In this document: one piece after another, positions 29,876 through 41,242 of the stretch | Layout: each line of letters begins with the position of its first letter | Numbering within the stretch: the first letter of the stretch is position 1 | Source: Aquabacterium humicola | GTDB lineage: Bacteria > Pseudomonadota > Gammaproteobacteria > Burkholderiales > Burkholderiaceae_C | NCBI RefSeq assembly: GCF_030167915.1 | Contig: NZ_JARGNB010000002.1 | Coordinates: 806,001-870,000, forward strand | DNA: 64,000 bases | Reading direction: 5' to 3' | Notes under the pieces: model-generated | Seen by the model: only the letters and a program-made list of their open reading frames with translations | Told to the model about the DNA's origin: nothing | Database searches by the model: none | Position numbers and translations under genes: made by a program

Positions 29876-31342
29876 TCAGCGCAGGTGGATGTCGGCGAGT
29901 GCCAGCCGCCGGGTGCGGCGGCGGAACTCGATCGTCGAGCCCGGCCAGAGCGTGGTGATGCGGCCGTCTCGGGACTGGTACCAGCTGTGGCAGCCGCCGG
30001 TGGACCAGATCGTGGATTTCAGTCGGTGCTGGACTTCGTCGTCGAAGCGATGGTGCGCCTCGTTCGTGACCGTCAGCGCAGCATGGTGATCGAGCCGTCG
30101 CAGCGCGTCGAGCACCAGCGCCAGCTGCGACTCGATGATCTGCAGCATCGAGTTGTGGCCCAGCCCGGTGTTGGGGCCGACCAGGAAGAACAGGTTCGGA
30201 AAACCGGCGACCAGCGTGCCGAGGTAGGCGCTGGCGCCGAGGCCCCAAGCCTCGGCCAGCGTGTGGCCGCCCGGGCCGACCACCGGGCAGGGCGGCCCGG
30301 CGTCGGCGGCGTCGAAGCCGGTGGCGGCGACCAGCACGTCCAGCGCATGCAGCCGGCCGTCGGCGGTGCGCACGCCGGCAGGTTCGATGCGCGCGATCGG
30401 CGTGGTCTCCAGCGCGACGTGGGGCCGCGTCAGCGCCGGGTAGAAATCGTCGCTGATCAGGATGCGCTTGCAGCCCATGCGGTAGCGCGGCGTCAGCGCG
30501 TCGCGCAACGCCGGCTCGCGCACCTGGCGCTTCATGTGACGCAGCGCGATCGACTCGGCCGCCGCCAGCCATTGCGGCCGCGTCGTGAAGCCGGGCACGC
30601 GGGCCTCGTGCTGCCAGTACAGCGCCGTGCGCCACGTGCGCGCGAAGCCGGGCAGGTGGGTGCACAGCGTGCGCTGCCAGCGCGCCAGCGGCCGGTCGTG
30701 GCGCGGCATGATCCACGACGGTGTGCGCTGGAAGACGCGTACTTCGGCCGCTGTGGCGCTCAGTTCCGGCACCAGCTGCACCGCGCTGGCGCCGGTGCCG
30801 ATGACGCCGATGCGCTGCCCGGCGAGCGGCAGCGAGGGGTCCCAGGCCGCCGTATGCAGCAGGCGGCCGCCGAAGTCATGCAGGCCGTCGATCTCCGGCC
30901 AGCGTGGCTTGCTGAGCGCGCCGGTGGCGATCACCACGCTGCGTGCGCGTTGTTCATGCGCCGTGCCATCGGCGCCGCGCAATGTGGCATGCCACTGTTG
31001 CGTGGACTCGTCCCAGCGCAGCGCGGCCAGCTCGGTCGACAGCCGCAGGTGCGGCGCCAATCCGAAGCGCTCGACGCAGTCGGCCAGGTAGGCCTGGATC
31101 TCCGGTTGCTGCGGGAAGAGCCGGCTCCAGCGCGGATTCGGCGCGAACGAATACGAATACAGCAGCGATGGAATGTCGCAGGCGGCGCCGGGATAGCGGT
31201 TGGCCCACCAGGTGCCGCCGACGCCGGCATGGCGCTCTATCACCTGAAAGCCGTGGCGCCCGGCCTGCTTCAGCCGCATGCCGAGCCCGAGGCCGCTGAA
31301 GCCGGCGCCGACGATCAGGACATCGAGCGGCGCCGCGGCCAT
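29876..31342 (-). CDS. Flavin monooxygenase, Baeyer-Villiger type
   Basis: 488 residues. The FAD-binding motif GAGFSG is at 12-17 and NADPH-binding GTGASA at 182-187. Between them F157-G-G-R-L-L-H163-T-A-A-W167-D fits the Baeyer-Villiger fingerprint FxGxxxHxxxW. GGTWWANRYPGAACDIPS is also typical of the group. It would oxidise a ketone to an ester or lactone, or oxygenate a heteroatom. Its ATG directly abuts the gcvP stop (TGAATG) and sdaA follows after 15 bp, so it appears cotranscribed with glycine-cleavage genes. No link to glycine metabolism is known to me. Confidence 0.9.
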   Translation of the reverse strand: MAAAPLDVLIVGAGFSGLGLGMRLKQAGRHGFQVIERHAGVGGTWWANRYPGAACDIPSLLYSYSFAPNPRWSRLFPQQPEIQAYLADCVERFGLAPHLRLSTELAALRWDESTQQWHATLRGADGTAHEQRARSVVIATGALSKPRWPEIDGLHDFGGRLLHTAAWDPSLPLAGQRIGVIGTGASAVQLVPELSATAAEVRVFQRTPSWIMPRHDRPLARWQRTLCTHLPGFARTWRTALYWQHEARVPGFTTRPQWLAAAESIALRHMKRQVREPALRDALTPRYRMGCKRILISDDFYPALTRPHVALETTPIARIEPAGVRTADGRLHALDVLVAATGFDAADAGPPCPVVGPGGHTLAEAWGLGASAYLGTLVAGFPNLFFLVGPNTGLGHNSMLQIIESQLALVLDALRRLDHHAALTVTNEAHHRFDDEVQHRLKSTIWSTGGCHSWYQSRDGRITTLWPGSTIEFRRRTRRLALADIHLR

Positions 31343-34240
<2,898 letters not shown>

Positions 34241-34336
34241 GGTGGGGTGAAGCGAAACCGGGGGTGCCGGAGAACAGCAGGCCGCCGAACGCTCATGGCG
34301 CCCGGCGATACGAACAGCGGGAAGGTCAGGAGGCGA

Positions 34337-34711
34337 TCAGAGGGTCTTCAGCAGCGCGTCGTACGCCGGCGGGTCCATCAGCTGGTCGAACTGGCCCATG
34401 TTGTTGACGTGGACCTTGAAGAACCAGCCGTTGCCCATCGGGTCGCGGTTGGCGAGCGACGGATCGGCGCGCAGTTCCTCGTTGACCTCCACCACCTCGC
34501 CGTCGACCGGCATGTAGAGGTCCGCCGCGGCCTTGACCGATTCGACGACGCCGGCGACCTCGCCCTTCTTGTAGGTCTTGCCGACCTGGGGCAGATCGAC
34601 GAAGACCACGTCGCCCAGCGCGTCCTGCGCATGCAGCGTGATGCCGACGACGGCGGCCTCGTGGTCCTCGATGTTGATCCACTCGTGGTCGGGCGTGAAC
34701 ATGGTAGTCAT
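34337..34711 (-). CDS. gcvH: Glycine cleavage system H protein
   Basis: 124 residues, the normal size. The lipoylated lysine is K60 in VVESVKAAADLYMP, preceded by GEVAG. C-terminal GNGWFFKVHV is conserved. The lipoyl arm shuttles intermediates between GcvP, GcvT and dihydrolipoyl dehydrogenase. It lies between gcvT (76 bp upstream) and gcvP (96 bp downstream) on the minus strand. Confidence 0.98.
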   Translation of the reverse strand: MTTMFTPDHEWINIEDHEAAVVGITLHAQDALGDVVFVDLPQVGKTYKKGEVAGVVESVKAAADLYMPVDGEVVEVNEELRADPSLANRDPMGNGWFFKVHVNNMGQFDQLMDPPAYDALLKTL

Positions 34712-34787
34712 CGGACGAATCCTCCTGGTTGGGCGAGCTGGCGGCGGGAAAGGCGGCGGCGGATCAGCGGCGTGATCAGCGGATGGT

Positions 34788-35900
34788 CTAGCGGTGGTAG
34801 CGGTGCGGCGTGAACGGCATCGGCGCGACGCGCATCGGCAGGCGCTTGCCGCGCACGTCGGCGTAGACCTCGTGGTGCGCGATCGCGTGGTTCGCGGCCA
34901 GGTAGGCCATTGCCACCGGCTCGAACACCGTCGGCCCCAGCGTGCCGCTGGTCACGTGGCCGAGCTTGCGGTCGTGGCTGTCGTAGATGATCGCGCCCTC
35001 GCGCACCGGGATGCGCTCGAGGCCGGTCAGGCCCACGCGCTTGATCGTCGGGCCGGTGGCCAGCTGGCTCTCGATCGCCGCGGCGCCGGGATAACCGCCG
35101 GCGCGCGCACCACCGGGGCGCCGCACCTTCTGGATCGCCCAGGTCAGGCCGGCCTCGACCGGCGTGGTCGTCTCGTTGATGTCGTGGCCGTAGAGGCACA
35201 GACCCGCTTCGAGGCGCAGCGTGTCGCGCGCGCCGAGGCCGGCAGGCTTGACCTCGGGCTGCGACAGCAGCTGCTTGGCCAGCGACACCGCATGTTCGGC
35301 CGGCACCGAGATCTCGAAGCCGTCTTCGCCGGTGTAGCCCGAGCGGGTGACGAAACAGTCGCTGCCGTTCAGGCGGAAGTCGCCGCCGGTCATGAAGGTC
35401 AGCCCGGCGACGTCGGCGTTCAGCCGCGACAGCGCGGTCACCGCCTGCGGGCCCTGCAGCGCGAGCAGCGCGCGGTCGGGCAGCGGCACGACGCTGCAGC
35501 GGTGGCCGATGTGGGTCTGCAGATGTCGGATATCGGCGGCCTTGCAGGCCGCGTTGACGATCAGGAACAGGTGGTCGGCGCGCCGCGTCATCATCAGATC
35601 GTCGAGCAGGCCGCCGTTCGCATTCGTGAAGAAGGCGTAACGCTGTTTGCCCATGCCCAGGTCGATCACGTCCATCGGCATCAGGGTTTCCAGCGCCTTC
35701 GCGGCGTCGTCGCCGCGCAGCTGCAGCTGGCCCATGTGCGAGACGTCGAACAAGGACGCGAAGTCGCGGCAATGCCGGTGCTCGGCGAGGATGCCGGTGG
35801 GGTAGTTGACCGGCATCGCATAGCCGGCGAACTCGACCATCTTGGCGCCGAGTTCGAGGTGCAGGTCGTGCAGCGGAGTCTTGAGCAGATCGGCGGACAT
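34788..35900 (-). CDS. gcvT: Glycine cleavage system T protein (aminomethyltransferase)
   Basis: 370 residues from the ATG at 35900. The open frame continues upstream only because it reads through the riboswitch. N-terminal KTPLHDLHLELGAKMVEFAGYAMPV and DVSHMGQLQLRG are conserved, and the tetrahydrofolate-site Asp region and the RxGYTGEDGFEI motif are present. It transfers the methylene group to tetrahydrofolate, releasing ammonia. It is the first gene of the operon. Its ribosome-binding site GGGAG lies at the base of the riboswitch expression-platform stem. Confidence 0.97.
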   Translation of the reverse strand: MSADLLKTPLHDLHLELGAKMVEFAGYAMPVNYPTGILAEHRHCRDFASLFDVSHMGQLQLRGDDAAKALETLMPMDVIDLGMGKQRYAFFTNANGGLLDDLMMTRRADHLFLIVNAACKAADIRHLQTHIGHRCSVVPLPDRALLALQGPQAVTALSRLNADVAGLTFMTGGDFRLNGSDCFVTRSGYTGEDGFEISVPAEHAVSLAKQLLSQPEVKPAGLGARDTLRLEAGLCLYGHDINETTTPVEAGLTWAIQKVRRPGGARAGGYPGAAAIESQLATGPTIKRVGLTGLERIPVREGAIIYDSHDRKLGHVTSGTLGPTVFEPVAMAYLAANHAIAHHEVYADVRGKRLPMRVAPMPFTPHRYHR

Positions 35901-35911
35901 TTGTCTTCTCC

Positions 35912-35953
35912 CGAGGGCATACCGGCCCCACCCGGAGGTGGGGGCTGCCCTCG
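35912..35953 (-). promoter_or_regulatory. Riboswitch expression platform next to the gcvT ribosome-binding site
   Basis: Arms CGAGGGCA/TGCCCTCG (35953-35946 with 35919-35912) enclose a second hairpin CCCCACC-CGGA-GGTGGGG (35926-35943). The outer arm overlaps the 3' side of aptamer II on one end and touches the first base of the GGGAG ribosome-binding site (35912-35908) on the other. There is no U-tract, so translational control of gcvT is more likely than transcription termination. Confidence 0.65.
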
Positions 35954-36167
35954 CTGTCCGCTTTACCTGAGAGATTGGCGACGCCGGGGATACCGGTGCC
36001 GCTTGCCCCTTCGGTGGACGGGCTCCCTCGGTCTTGCGACCGATTGACCCGCCTCTCTCCAGTGAGGAACGCTTCCGCGAAGAAGCGCTTGCCAGTCCTT
36101 TTGCCTGAGCGTTCGAGGTGGCAACCTCTGCGCCTTCGGCGGCTTCGGGTGAAGCTCTCTCCTGACC
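35946..36167 (-). promoter_or_regulatory. Tandem glycine riboswitch (two aptamers)
   Basis: This is the leader of gcvT. Reading on the minus strand, aptamer I runs from CAGGAGAG (36164-36157) through GCCGCCGAAGGCGCA to AGGCAAAAGGAC (36106-36095). Aptamer II runs from GGAGAGAGG (36060-36052) through CCGAAGGGGCAAG (36014-36002) to CTCTCAGGTAAAGCGGACAG (35973-35954). These are the conserved cores of the gcvT RNA motif. The 358-bp gap 35901-36258 is mostly this element. It should switch on the downstream catabolic genes when glycine is abundant. Confidence 0.95.
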
Positions 36168-36173
36168 GCGGGC

Positions 36174-36179
36174 AGTGTA
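36174..36179 (-). promoter_or_regulatory. -10-like box upstream of the glycine riboswitch
   Basis: TACACT on the minus strand lies 7 bp before the first riboswitch base, so transcription would begin at the edge of aptamer I. The -35 region is GC-rich with no clear hexamer. The position, rather than the sequence, supports the call. Confidence 0.4.
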
Positions 36180-36258
36180 ATCCAAGGTGCGCGGCCGCGG
36201 CCCTGGGACGAATCAGGGGCCGGCCCGGCCGACGCCCGGGCGATGATCCCGGACTCCG

Positions 36259-36753
36259 ATGGCCGACGATCCGCAACAAGCCCCCGAGGCGCCCGACGAC
36301 GCGACGCTGCGCGGCCTGCTGCGCGCGGCGCGAACCATCGCCGTCGTCGGCCTGTCGGCCGACTGGCACCGGCCGAGCTTCTTCGCCGCGAAGTACATGC
36401 AGCAGCGCGGTTACCGCATCCGCCCGGTGAACCCGCGCTATGCCGGCGCGACGGTGCTGGGCGAGCCCTGCGTGGCCTCGCTGGCCGAGGTCGATGGTCC
36501 GGTCGACATCGTCGACGTCTTCCGCCGCACCGAGGAGGTGGGTCCGATCGCCGACGCGGCGATCGCCATCGGCGCCAAGGTGCTGTGGCAGCAGATCGGT
36601 GTGCTCAACCACGACGCCGCTGCGAAGGCGCGCGCCGCGGGCCTGGCCACGGTGATGAACCGCTGCGTGAAGATCGAGCATGCGCGGCTCTTCGGCGGCC
36701 TGCACTGGGCGGGCGTGAACACCGGCGTGGTGTCGGCGCGCCGGCGCGGATGA
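36259..36753 (+). CDS. CoA-binding domain protein (YccU family)
   Basis: 164 residues. Rossmann-like CoA-binding fold: IAVVGLSADWHRPSFFAAKYM near residue 27, then RIRPVNPRY, VDIVDVFRRTEEV and LWQQIGVLNHDAAAKARAAG, with the late Cys in MNRCVKIEHAR. The family resembles the CoA-binding part of succinyl-CoA ligase alpha but has no ligase domain. Some members bind CoA, and function is uncertain. It lies 10 bp before the second metY-type gene and may form a unit with it. It is divergent from the gcv operon. Confidence 0.88.
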   Translation: MADDPQQAPEAPDDATLRGLLRAARTIAVVGLSADWHRPSFFAAKYMQQRGYRIRPVNPRYAGATVLGEPCVASLAEVDGPVDIVDVFRRTEEVGPIADAAIAIGAKVLWQQIGVLNHDAAAKARAAGLATVMNRCVKIEHARLFGGLHWAGVNTGVVSARRRG

Positions 36754-36763
36754 GGGGCCCGGC

Positions 36764-38065
36764 ATGAGCGGTCGACAGTTCAAGCCCGAGACGCTGGCGA
36801 TCCACGCCGGCCAGATCCCCGACGAGGCCACCGGCGCCCGCGCGTTGCCGATCTACCAGACGACCAGCTTCGTCTTCGACTCGGCCGACCACGCGGCCAG
36901 CCTGTTCAACCTGCAGACCTTCGGCAACGTCTATTCGCGGCTGTCGAACCCCACCGTCGCGGCGCTGGAAGAGCGCGTGGCCGCGCTCGAGGGCGGGCGC
37001 GCCGCGGTGGCCTCGGCCAGCGGCATGGCGGCCGAGGCGATGGCGCTGATGACCATCCTGCAGGCGGGTGACCACGTGGTCGCCGCCGGCGCGCTGTACG
37101 GCGGCACGGTGACGATGCTGGCGGTCAACCTCGCGAAGTTCGGCATCGAGACGAGCTTCGTCGACGCGACGACGCCCGAGGCCTTCGCCGCGGCGATGCG
37201 GCCGACCACCCGCGCGGTCTTCGCCGAGAGCCTGGGCAATCCCAGCCTCGTGGTGCTGGACATCGCCGCGGTCGCCGAGGTCGCCCATGCCCACGGCGTG
37301 CCGCTGCTCATCGACAACACGGTGCCCAGCCCGTACCTCTGCAACCCGCTGGCGCTGGGCGCCGACATCGTCGTGCACTCGGCGACCAAATACCTCGGCG
37401 GCCATGGCACGACGCTGGGCGGCGTGATGGTCGAAGGCGGCCGCTTCCCGTGGGACAACGGCCGGTTCCCCGGCATGACCGAGCCGTCGTCCGGCTACCA
37501 CGGCGTGCGCTTCTACGAGACCTTCGGCGACTTCGGCTTCTCGATGCGCGCGCGCATGGAGACCTTGCGCGTCTACGGCGCGGCGCTGGCGCCGCTGGCC
37601 GCGTGGCAGATCCTGCAGGGCATCGAGACGCTGCCGCTGCGCATGGAGCGGCACTGCCGCAATGCGCGGGCGGTGGCCGAGTTCCTGCGCGCGGATGCCC
37701 GCGTCGGCTGGGTCAACTACCCCGGGCTCGAGGACCATCCGCAGCATGCGCTGCTGGCGCGCCAGGTGCGGTCGGTCGACGGCCGGCCGGGCGCGTCGGG
37801 GCTGCTGGCCTTCGGCGTGAAGGGTGGCCTGGACGCCGGCATGCGCTTCATCGAGGCCGCGCAATTCATGAGCCACCTCGCGAACATCGGCGACACCCGC
37901 ACGCTGATCATCCATCCGGCGTCGACGACGCACCGGCAGCTCGACGAGGCCCAGCAGCGGGCGGCCGGCGTGACGCCGGACATGGTGCGCATCTCGGTCG
38001 GGCTGGAGCACGTCGACGACATCCTGTGGGACATCGACCAGGCGCTGGCGGCGGCGGTCGGCTGA
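36764..38065 (+). CDS. O-acetylhomoserine sulfhydrylase-type Cys/Met metabolism PLP enzyme (copy 2)
   Basis: 433 residues. PLP lysine K209 in HSATKYLGGHGTTLGG, with VYSRLSNPTVAALEERVAALE and the FPWDNGRFPGMTEPSSGYHG insertion typical of MetY. The likely reaction is O-acetylhomoserine plus sulfide to homocysteine. It is clearly diverged from the copy at 18960-20261 (for example SATKFLSGHG there), so the two are old paralogues rather than a recent duplication. It is followed by an AraC-type regulator 14 bp downstream. Confidence 0.93.
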   Translation: MSGRQFKPETLAIHAGQIPDEATGARALPIYQTTSFVFDSADHAASLFNLQTFGNVYSRLSNPTVAALEERVAALEGGRAAVASASGMAAEAMALMTILQAGDHVVAAGALYGGTVTMLAVNLAKFGIETSFVDATTPEAFAAAMRPTTRAVFAESLGNPSLVVLDIAAVAEVAHAHGVPLLIDNTVPSPYLCNPLALGADIVVHSATKYLGGHGTTLGGVMVEGGRFPWDNGRFPGMTEPSSGYHGVRFYETFGDFGFSMRARMETLRVYGAALAPLAAWQILQGIETLPLRMERHCRNARAVAEFLRADARVGWVNYPGLEDHPQHALLARQVRSVDGRPGASGLLAFGVKGGLDAGMRFIEAAQFMSHLANIGDTRTLIIHPASTTHRQLDEAQQRAAGVTPDMVRISVGLEHVDDILWDIDQALAAAVG

Positions 38066-38079
38066 ATCCGAGCCCACCG

Positions 38080-38982
38080 ATGATCCTGACCTCGCTGCCC
38101 GACCTGCCGCCGCGGCCCGAGACCGCTGCCAATGCCGCGTTCCGCCGCGCCTTCTACGAACGCTGGGGCCGCGAGAACGCGATCGTCTGCGGCACGGCCC
38201 GCGAGGCCGAGTACGCGACGCTCGCGCAGCCGCTGTCGATCAAGCTGGCCTGGGGCGGGCGCGAGCGCTACGTGCTGGCCGACCGCGAGGTGGTGGTCGA
38301 CGACGACAACTGGCTGGTGCTCAACGCGGGCGCGCGCTACGGCAGCGTGCTGCGCGCACCGCGGCCGGCGTGGTCCTTCGCGGTGTTCTTCCGGCCCGGG
38401 CTCGTCGACGAGCTGCGGTCGCTGCGCCGCGCCGCCGCCGGCCAGGCGCTCGAGCAGGCGATGCCGGCCGTGCCGCCGCGGCCGTTCTCGCAGCACCTGC
38501 GCCGCCATGACCGGCGGCTGACGCCGCGGCTGCGTGCGCTGCGCGACGCGGTGCTGGCCGGCGAGCGCGACGAGGACTGGCTCGAGATCCAGCTCGGCGC
38601 GCTGGCCGAGGCGCTGCTGGATGCCGAGGCGTACGAGCGCGGCACGTCGGACGAGCGCCCGGCGCGCGCCACCCGCGACGAGCTGCTGCGCCGCCTGCGC
38701 CGCGGCGCCGACTTCATCGAGTCCTGCGCCACCGAGCCGATCACGCTGCAGCAGATGGCCGATGCGGCCTGCCTGTCGCGCTGCCACTTCGTGCGCGAGT
38801 TCGGCCGCCTGTTCGGCCGCACCCCGCACGACGCGCTGTGCGCCAAGCGCGCGGCCCTGGCGCGCCGCGCGATCGCCACCGGCGAGGCCGACGCCGAGCG
38901 CATCGCGCAGGCGGCCGGTTTCGGCAGCCGCTGGTCGATGCGGCGGGCCCTGGCGCGCTTCCCGGCGCCGGCGGCCGACTGA
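38080..38982 (+). CDS. AraC-family transcriptional regulator
   Basis: 300 residues from the ATG at 38080, 14 bp after the metY-type gene. The C-terminal third has two helix-turn-helix motifs (ITLQQMADAACLSRCHFVREF and DAERIAQAAGFGSRWSMRRAL). The second is slightly degenerate against the usual GF-S-xSxFxRxFk pattern. The N-terminal part resembles a cupin-like effector domain (WLVLNAGARYGSVLRAP). The target and ligand are unknown. Position suggests control of the neighbouring sulfur gene or of the downstream acyl-CoA genes. Confidence 0.88.
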   Translation: MILTSLPDLPPRPETAANAAFRRAFYERWGRENAIVCGTAREAEYATLAQPLSIKLAWGGRERYVLADREVVVDDDNWLVLNAGARYGSVLRAPRPAWSFAVFFRPGLVDELRSLRRAAAGQALEQAMPAVPPRPFSQHLRRHDRRLTPRLRALRDAVLAGERDEDWLEIQLGALAEALLDAEAYERGTSDERPARATRDELLRRLRRGADFIESCATEPITLQQMADAACLSRCHFVREFGRLFGRTPHDALCAKRAALARRAIATGEADAERIAQAAGFGSRWSMRRALARFPAPAAD

Positions 38983-39035
38983 AACCGCGCAATTCCTGCA
39001 CCCCGCGGCCGACGCAGCGGATCTACGCTGCCGCG

Positions 39036-39512
39036 ATGCCGACCCTGCTTCGTGCCCTCGCCGCGATGTCCCTCGCCCTCGGTGCCGTCACCGCCACCGC
39101 CCACGCCGCCTGTCCCGCCGCCGAACACCACCAGTTCGATTTCTGGCTCGGCCGCTGGGAAGTCTTCACGCCCGACGGCAAGCTCGCCGGCGAGAACCGC
39201 ATCGAGGCCGTCGCCAACGGCTGCGCGCTGCTCGAAAGCTGGCAGGGCAAGGGCGGCTTCAGTGGGTCGAGCCTCAACAGCTACGACGCGACGACGAAGC
39301 AGTGGCACCAGCACTGGGTCGATTCCAGCGGCGCCCGGCTGGTGATCGCCGGCGGCTGGGATGGCCGGCGCATGCTGCTCGCGTCGCCGACCGACCGCAT
39401 CAGCTGGACGCCGAATGCCGACGGCACGGTGCGGCAGCTCTGGGAGCAGACCGCCGACGGCGGGCAGTCCTGGAAGACGGCCTTCGACGGGCTCTACAAG
39501 CGCTTGCGCTGA
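39036..39512 (+). CDS. Small exported protein of unknown function (DUF1579-like)
   Basis: 158 residues from the ATG at 39036. Residues 1-24 are a signal peptide (LLRALAAMSLALGAVTATAHA, cleavage after AHA). The mature part begins CPAAEHHQFDFWLGRWEVF and continues with beta-rich segments (ALLESWQGKGGFSGSS, QWHQHWVDSSG), a pattern like DUF1579/lipocalin-like proteins. The Cys follows AHAA and lacks a lipobox, so it is probably soluble periplasmic. No function can be assigned. It stands between the AraC gene and the acyl-CoA synthetase gene. Confidence 0.8.
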   Translation: MPTLLRALAAMSLALGAVTATAHAACPAAEHHQFDFWLGRWEVFTPDGKLAGENRIEAVANGCALLESWQGKGGFSGSSLNSYDATTKQWHQHWVDSSGARLVIAGGWDGRRMLLASPTDRISWTPNADGTVRQLWEQTADGGQSWKTAFDGLYKRLR

Positions 39513-39576
39513 ATCGACCTCTCGCGCCGCCTTCGTGCGACCATCCCGGGCTCGGACCCGGATGGAGCATCAGCGC

Positions 39577-41232
39577 ATGAGCGGCAGCAACATCTACGAG
39601 CAGCACCTCGACCGCACGCCGGCCAACTTCGTCGCGCTGTCGCCGGTCAGCTTCGTCGAGCGCAGTGCCGAGGTCTTCGGCGACCTGCCGGCGGTGATCC
39701 ACGGTGCGCGCCGCTACACCTGGCGCGAGACGCGCGAGCGCAGCGCCCGGCTGGCGGCGGCGCTGCGCGCGCTGGGCGTCGGGCGCGGCCACACCGTCAG
39801 CACGATGCTTCCGAACACGCCGGAGATGGTCGAGGCGCACTACGCGGTGCCGGCGCTGAACGCGGTGATCAATACGCTGAATACGCGGCTCGATGCGCCG
39901 CTGCTGGCCTGGCAGATGAACCACTGCGAGGCCGCGGTGCTGATCACCGACCGCGAGTTCGCGCCGGTGATCGCCAGGGCGCTGCAGATCCTGCGCGACG
40001 AGCACGGCCGGCGGCCGGTGGTGATCACGGTCGACGACAGCGAGTACCGCGGCCCGGGGGACCGCCTCGGCGAGCACGAGTACGAAGCCCTGCTGGCCGC
40101 GCACGAGCCGCTGGCGCAGCTCGGCGGCCCCGCCGACGAGTGGGATGCGATCGCCGTCAGCTACACCTCGGGCACCACCGGCGATCCGAAGGGTGTCGTC
40201 ACCCACCACCGCGGCGCCTACCTCAACGCGGTGTGCAACGCGGTGACCTGGACGATGCCCCAGTTCCCGCGCTACCTGTGGACCTTGCCGATGTTCCACT
40301 GCAACGGCTGGTGCTTCCCATGGACCGTCGCGCTGCAGGGCGGCGTGCACGTGTGCCTGCGGCGCGTCGAGGCGCAGGTGATCTTCGACGCGATGCGCGA
40401 GCACCGCGTCGACCACTACTGCGCGGCACCGATCGTGCACAACCTGCTGATCGCCGCGCCAGAAGCGATGCGCGAAGGCCTGCCCGCCGGCATCCGCGCG
40501 ATGGTGGCCGGCGCCGCGCCGCCCGCCGCGATGATCGAGGGCATGGCGCGCATCGGCATCCACCTGACCCATGTCTACGGGCTGACCGAGGTCTACGGCC
40601 CGGCGTCGGTCGCGGTGCAGCGGCCCGAGTGGTCGGCGCAGCCGATCGGCGAGCAGGCGCGGCTGAACGGCCGCCAGGGCGTGCGCTACCCGCTGCAGGA
40701 AGGCCTGTCGCTGCGCGACCCGGCCACCCTGCACGAGGTGCCGGCCGACGGCGAGACCATCGGCGAGCTGATGTTCCGCGGCAACATCGTGATGAAGGGC
40801 TACCTCAAGAACGACGCGGCCACGCGGCTGGCGCTGCGCGGCGGCTGGTTCCACACCGGGGACCTCGCGGTGATGGATGCCGAGCGCTACGTGAAGATCA
40901 AGGACCGCAGCAAGGACGTCATCATCTCCGGCGGCGAGAACATCAGCTCGATCGAGGTCGAGGATGCGCTGTACCGCCACCCGGCGGTGCTGGCCTGCGC
41001 GGTGGTCGCCAAGCCCGATGCGAAGTGGGGCGAGACGCCGCTGGCCTACGTCGAGTTGCGGCCCGGCGCGCAGGCGAGCGAGGCCGAGCTGATCGGCCAC
41101 TGCCGGGCGCTGCTGGCCGGCTACAAGGTGCCGCGCGAGGTGCGCTTCGAGGACATCCCGAAGACCTCGACCGGCAAGATCCAGAAGTTCCAGCTGCGCG
41201 AGCGGGCGAAGTCCGCTTCCGCGATCGAATGA
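39577..41232 (+). CDS. AMP-binding acyl-CoA synthetase
   Basis: 551 residues from the ATG at 39577, preferred over the ATG at 39562 because a GGAG lies 9 bp upstream. The P-loop AVSYTSGTTGDPKGVVTHH, the adenylate motif THVYGLTEVYGP, the hinge FHTGDLAVMDAERYVKIKDR and the catalytic Lys in KTSTGKIQKFQLR are intact. The LPMFHCNGWCFPWTV stretch places it with short/medium-chain or aryl acyl-CoA ligases. It activates a carboxylic acid with ATP and CoA. A crotonase-family gene follows 10 bp downstream. Confidence 0.93.
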   Translation: MSGSNIYEQHLDRTPANFVALSPVSFVERSAEVFGDLPAVIHGARRYTWRETRERSARLAAALRALGVGRGHTVSTMLPNTPEMVEAHYAVPALNAVINTLNTRLDAPLLAWQMNHCEAAVLITDREFAPVIARALQILRDEHGRRPVVITVDDSEYRGPGDRLGEHEYEALLAAHEPLAQLGGPADEWDAIAVSYTSGTTGDPKGVVTHHRGAYLNAVCNAVTWTMPQFPRYLWTLPMFHCNGWCFPWTVALQGGVHVCLRRVEAQVIFDAMREHRVDHYCAAPIVHNLLIAAPEAMREGLPAGIRAMVAGAAPPAAMIEGMARIGIHLTHVYGLTEVYGPASVAVQRPEWSAQPIGEQARLNGRQGVRYPLQEGLSLRDPATLHEVPADGETIGELMFRGNIVMKGYLKNDAATRLALRGGWFHTGDLAVMDAERYVKIKDRSKDVIISGGENISSIEVEDALYRHPAVLACAVVAKPDAKWGETPLAYVELRPGAQASEAELIGHCRALLAGYKVPREVRFEDIPKTSTGKIQKFQLRERAKSASAIE

Positions 41233-41242
41233 GGAGACGGCC

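Noticed and set aside
39036-39512. Lipoprotein assignment for the small exported protein
   Set aside because: The Cys follows AHAA and has no Leu at the -3 position, so a type I signal peptide fits better.
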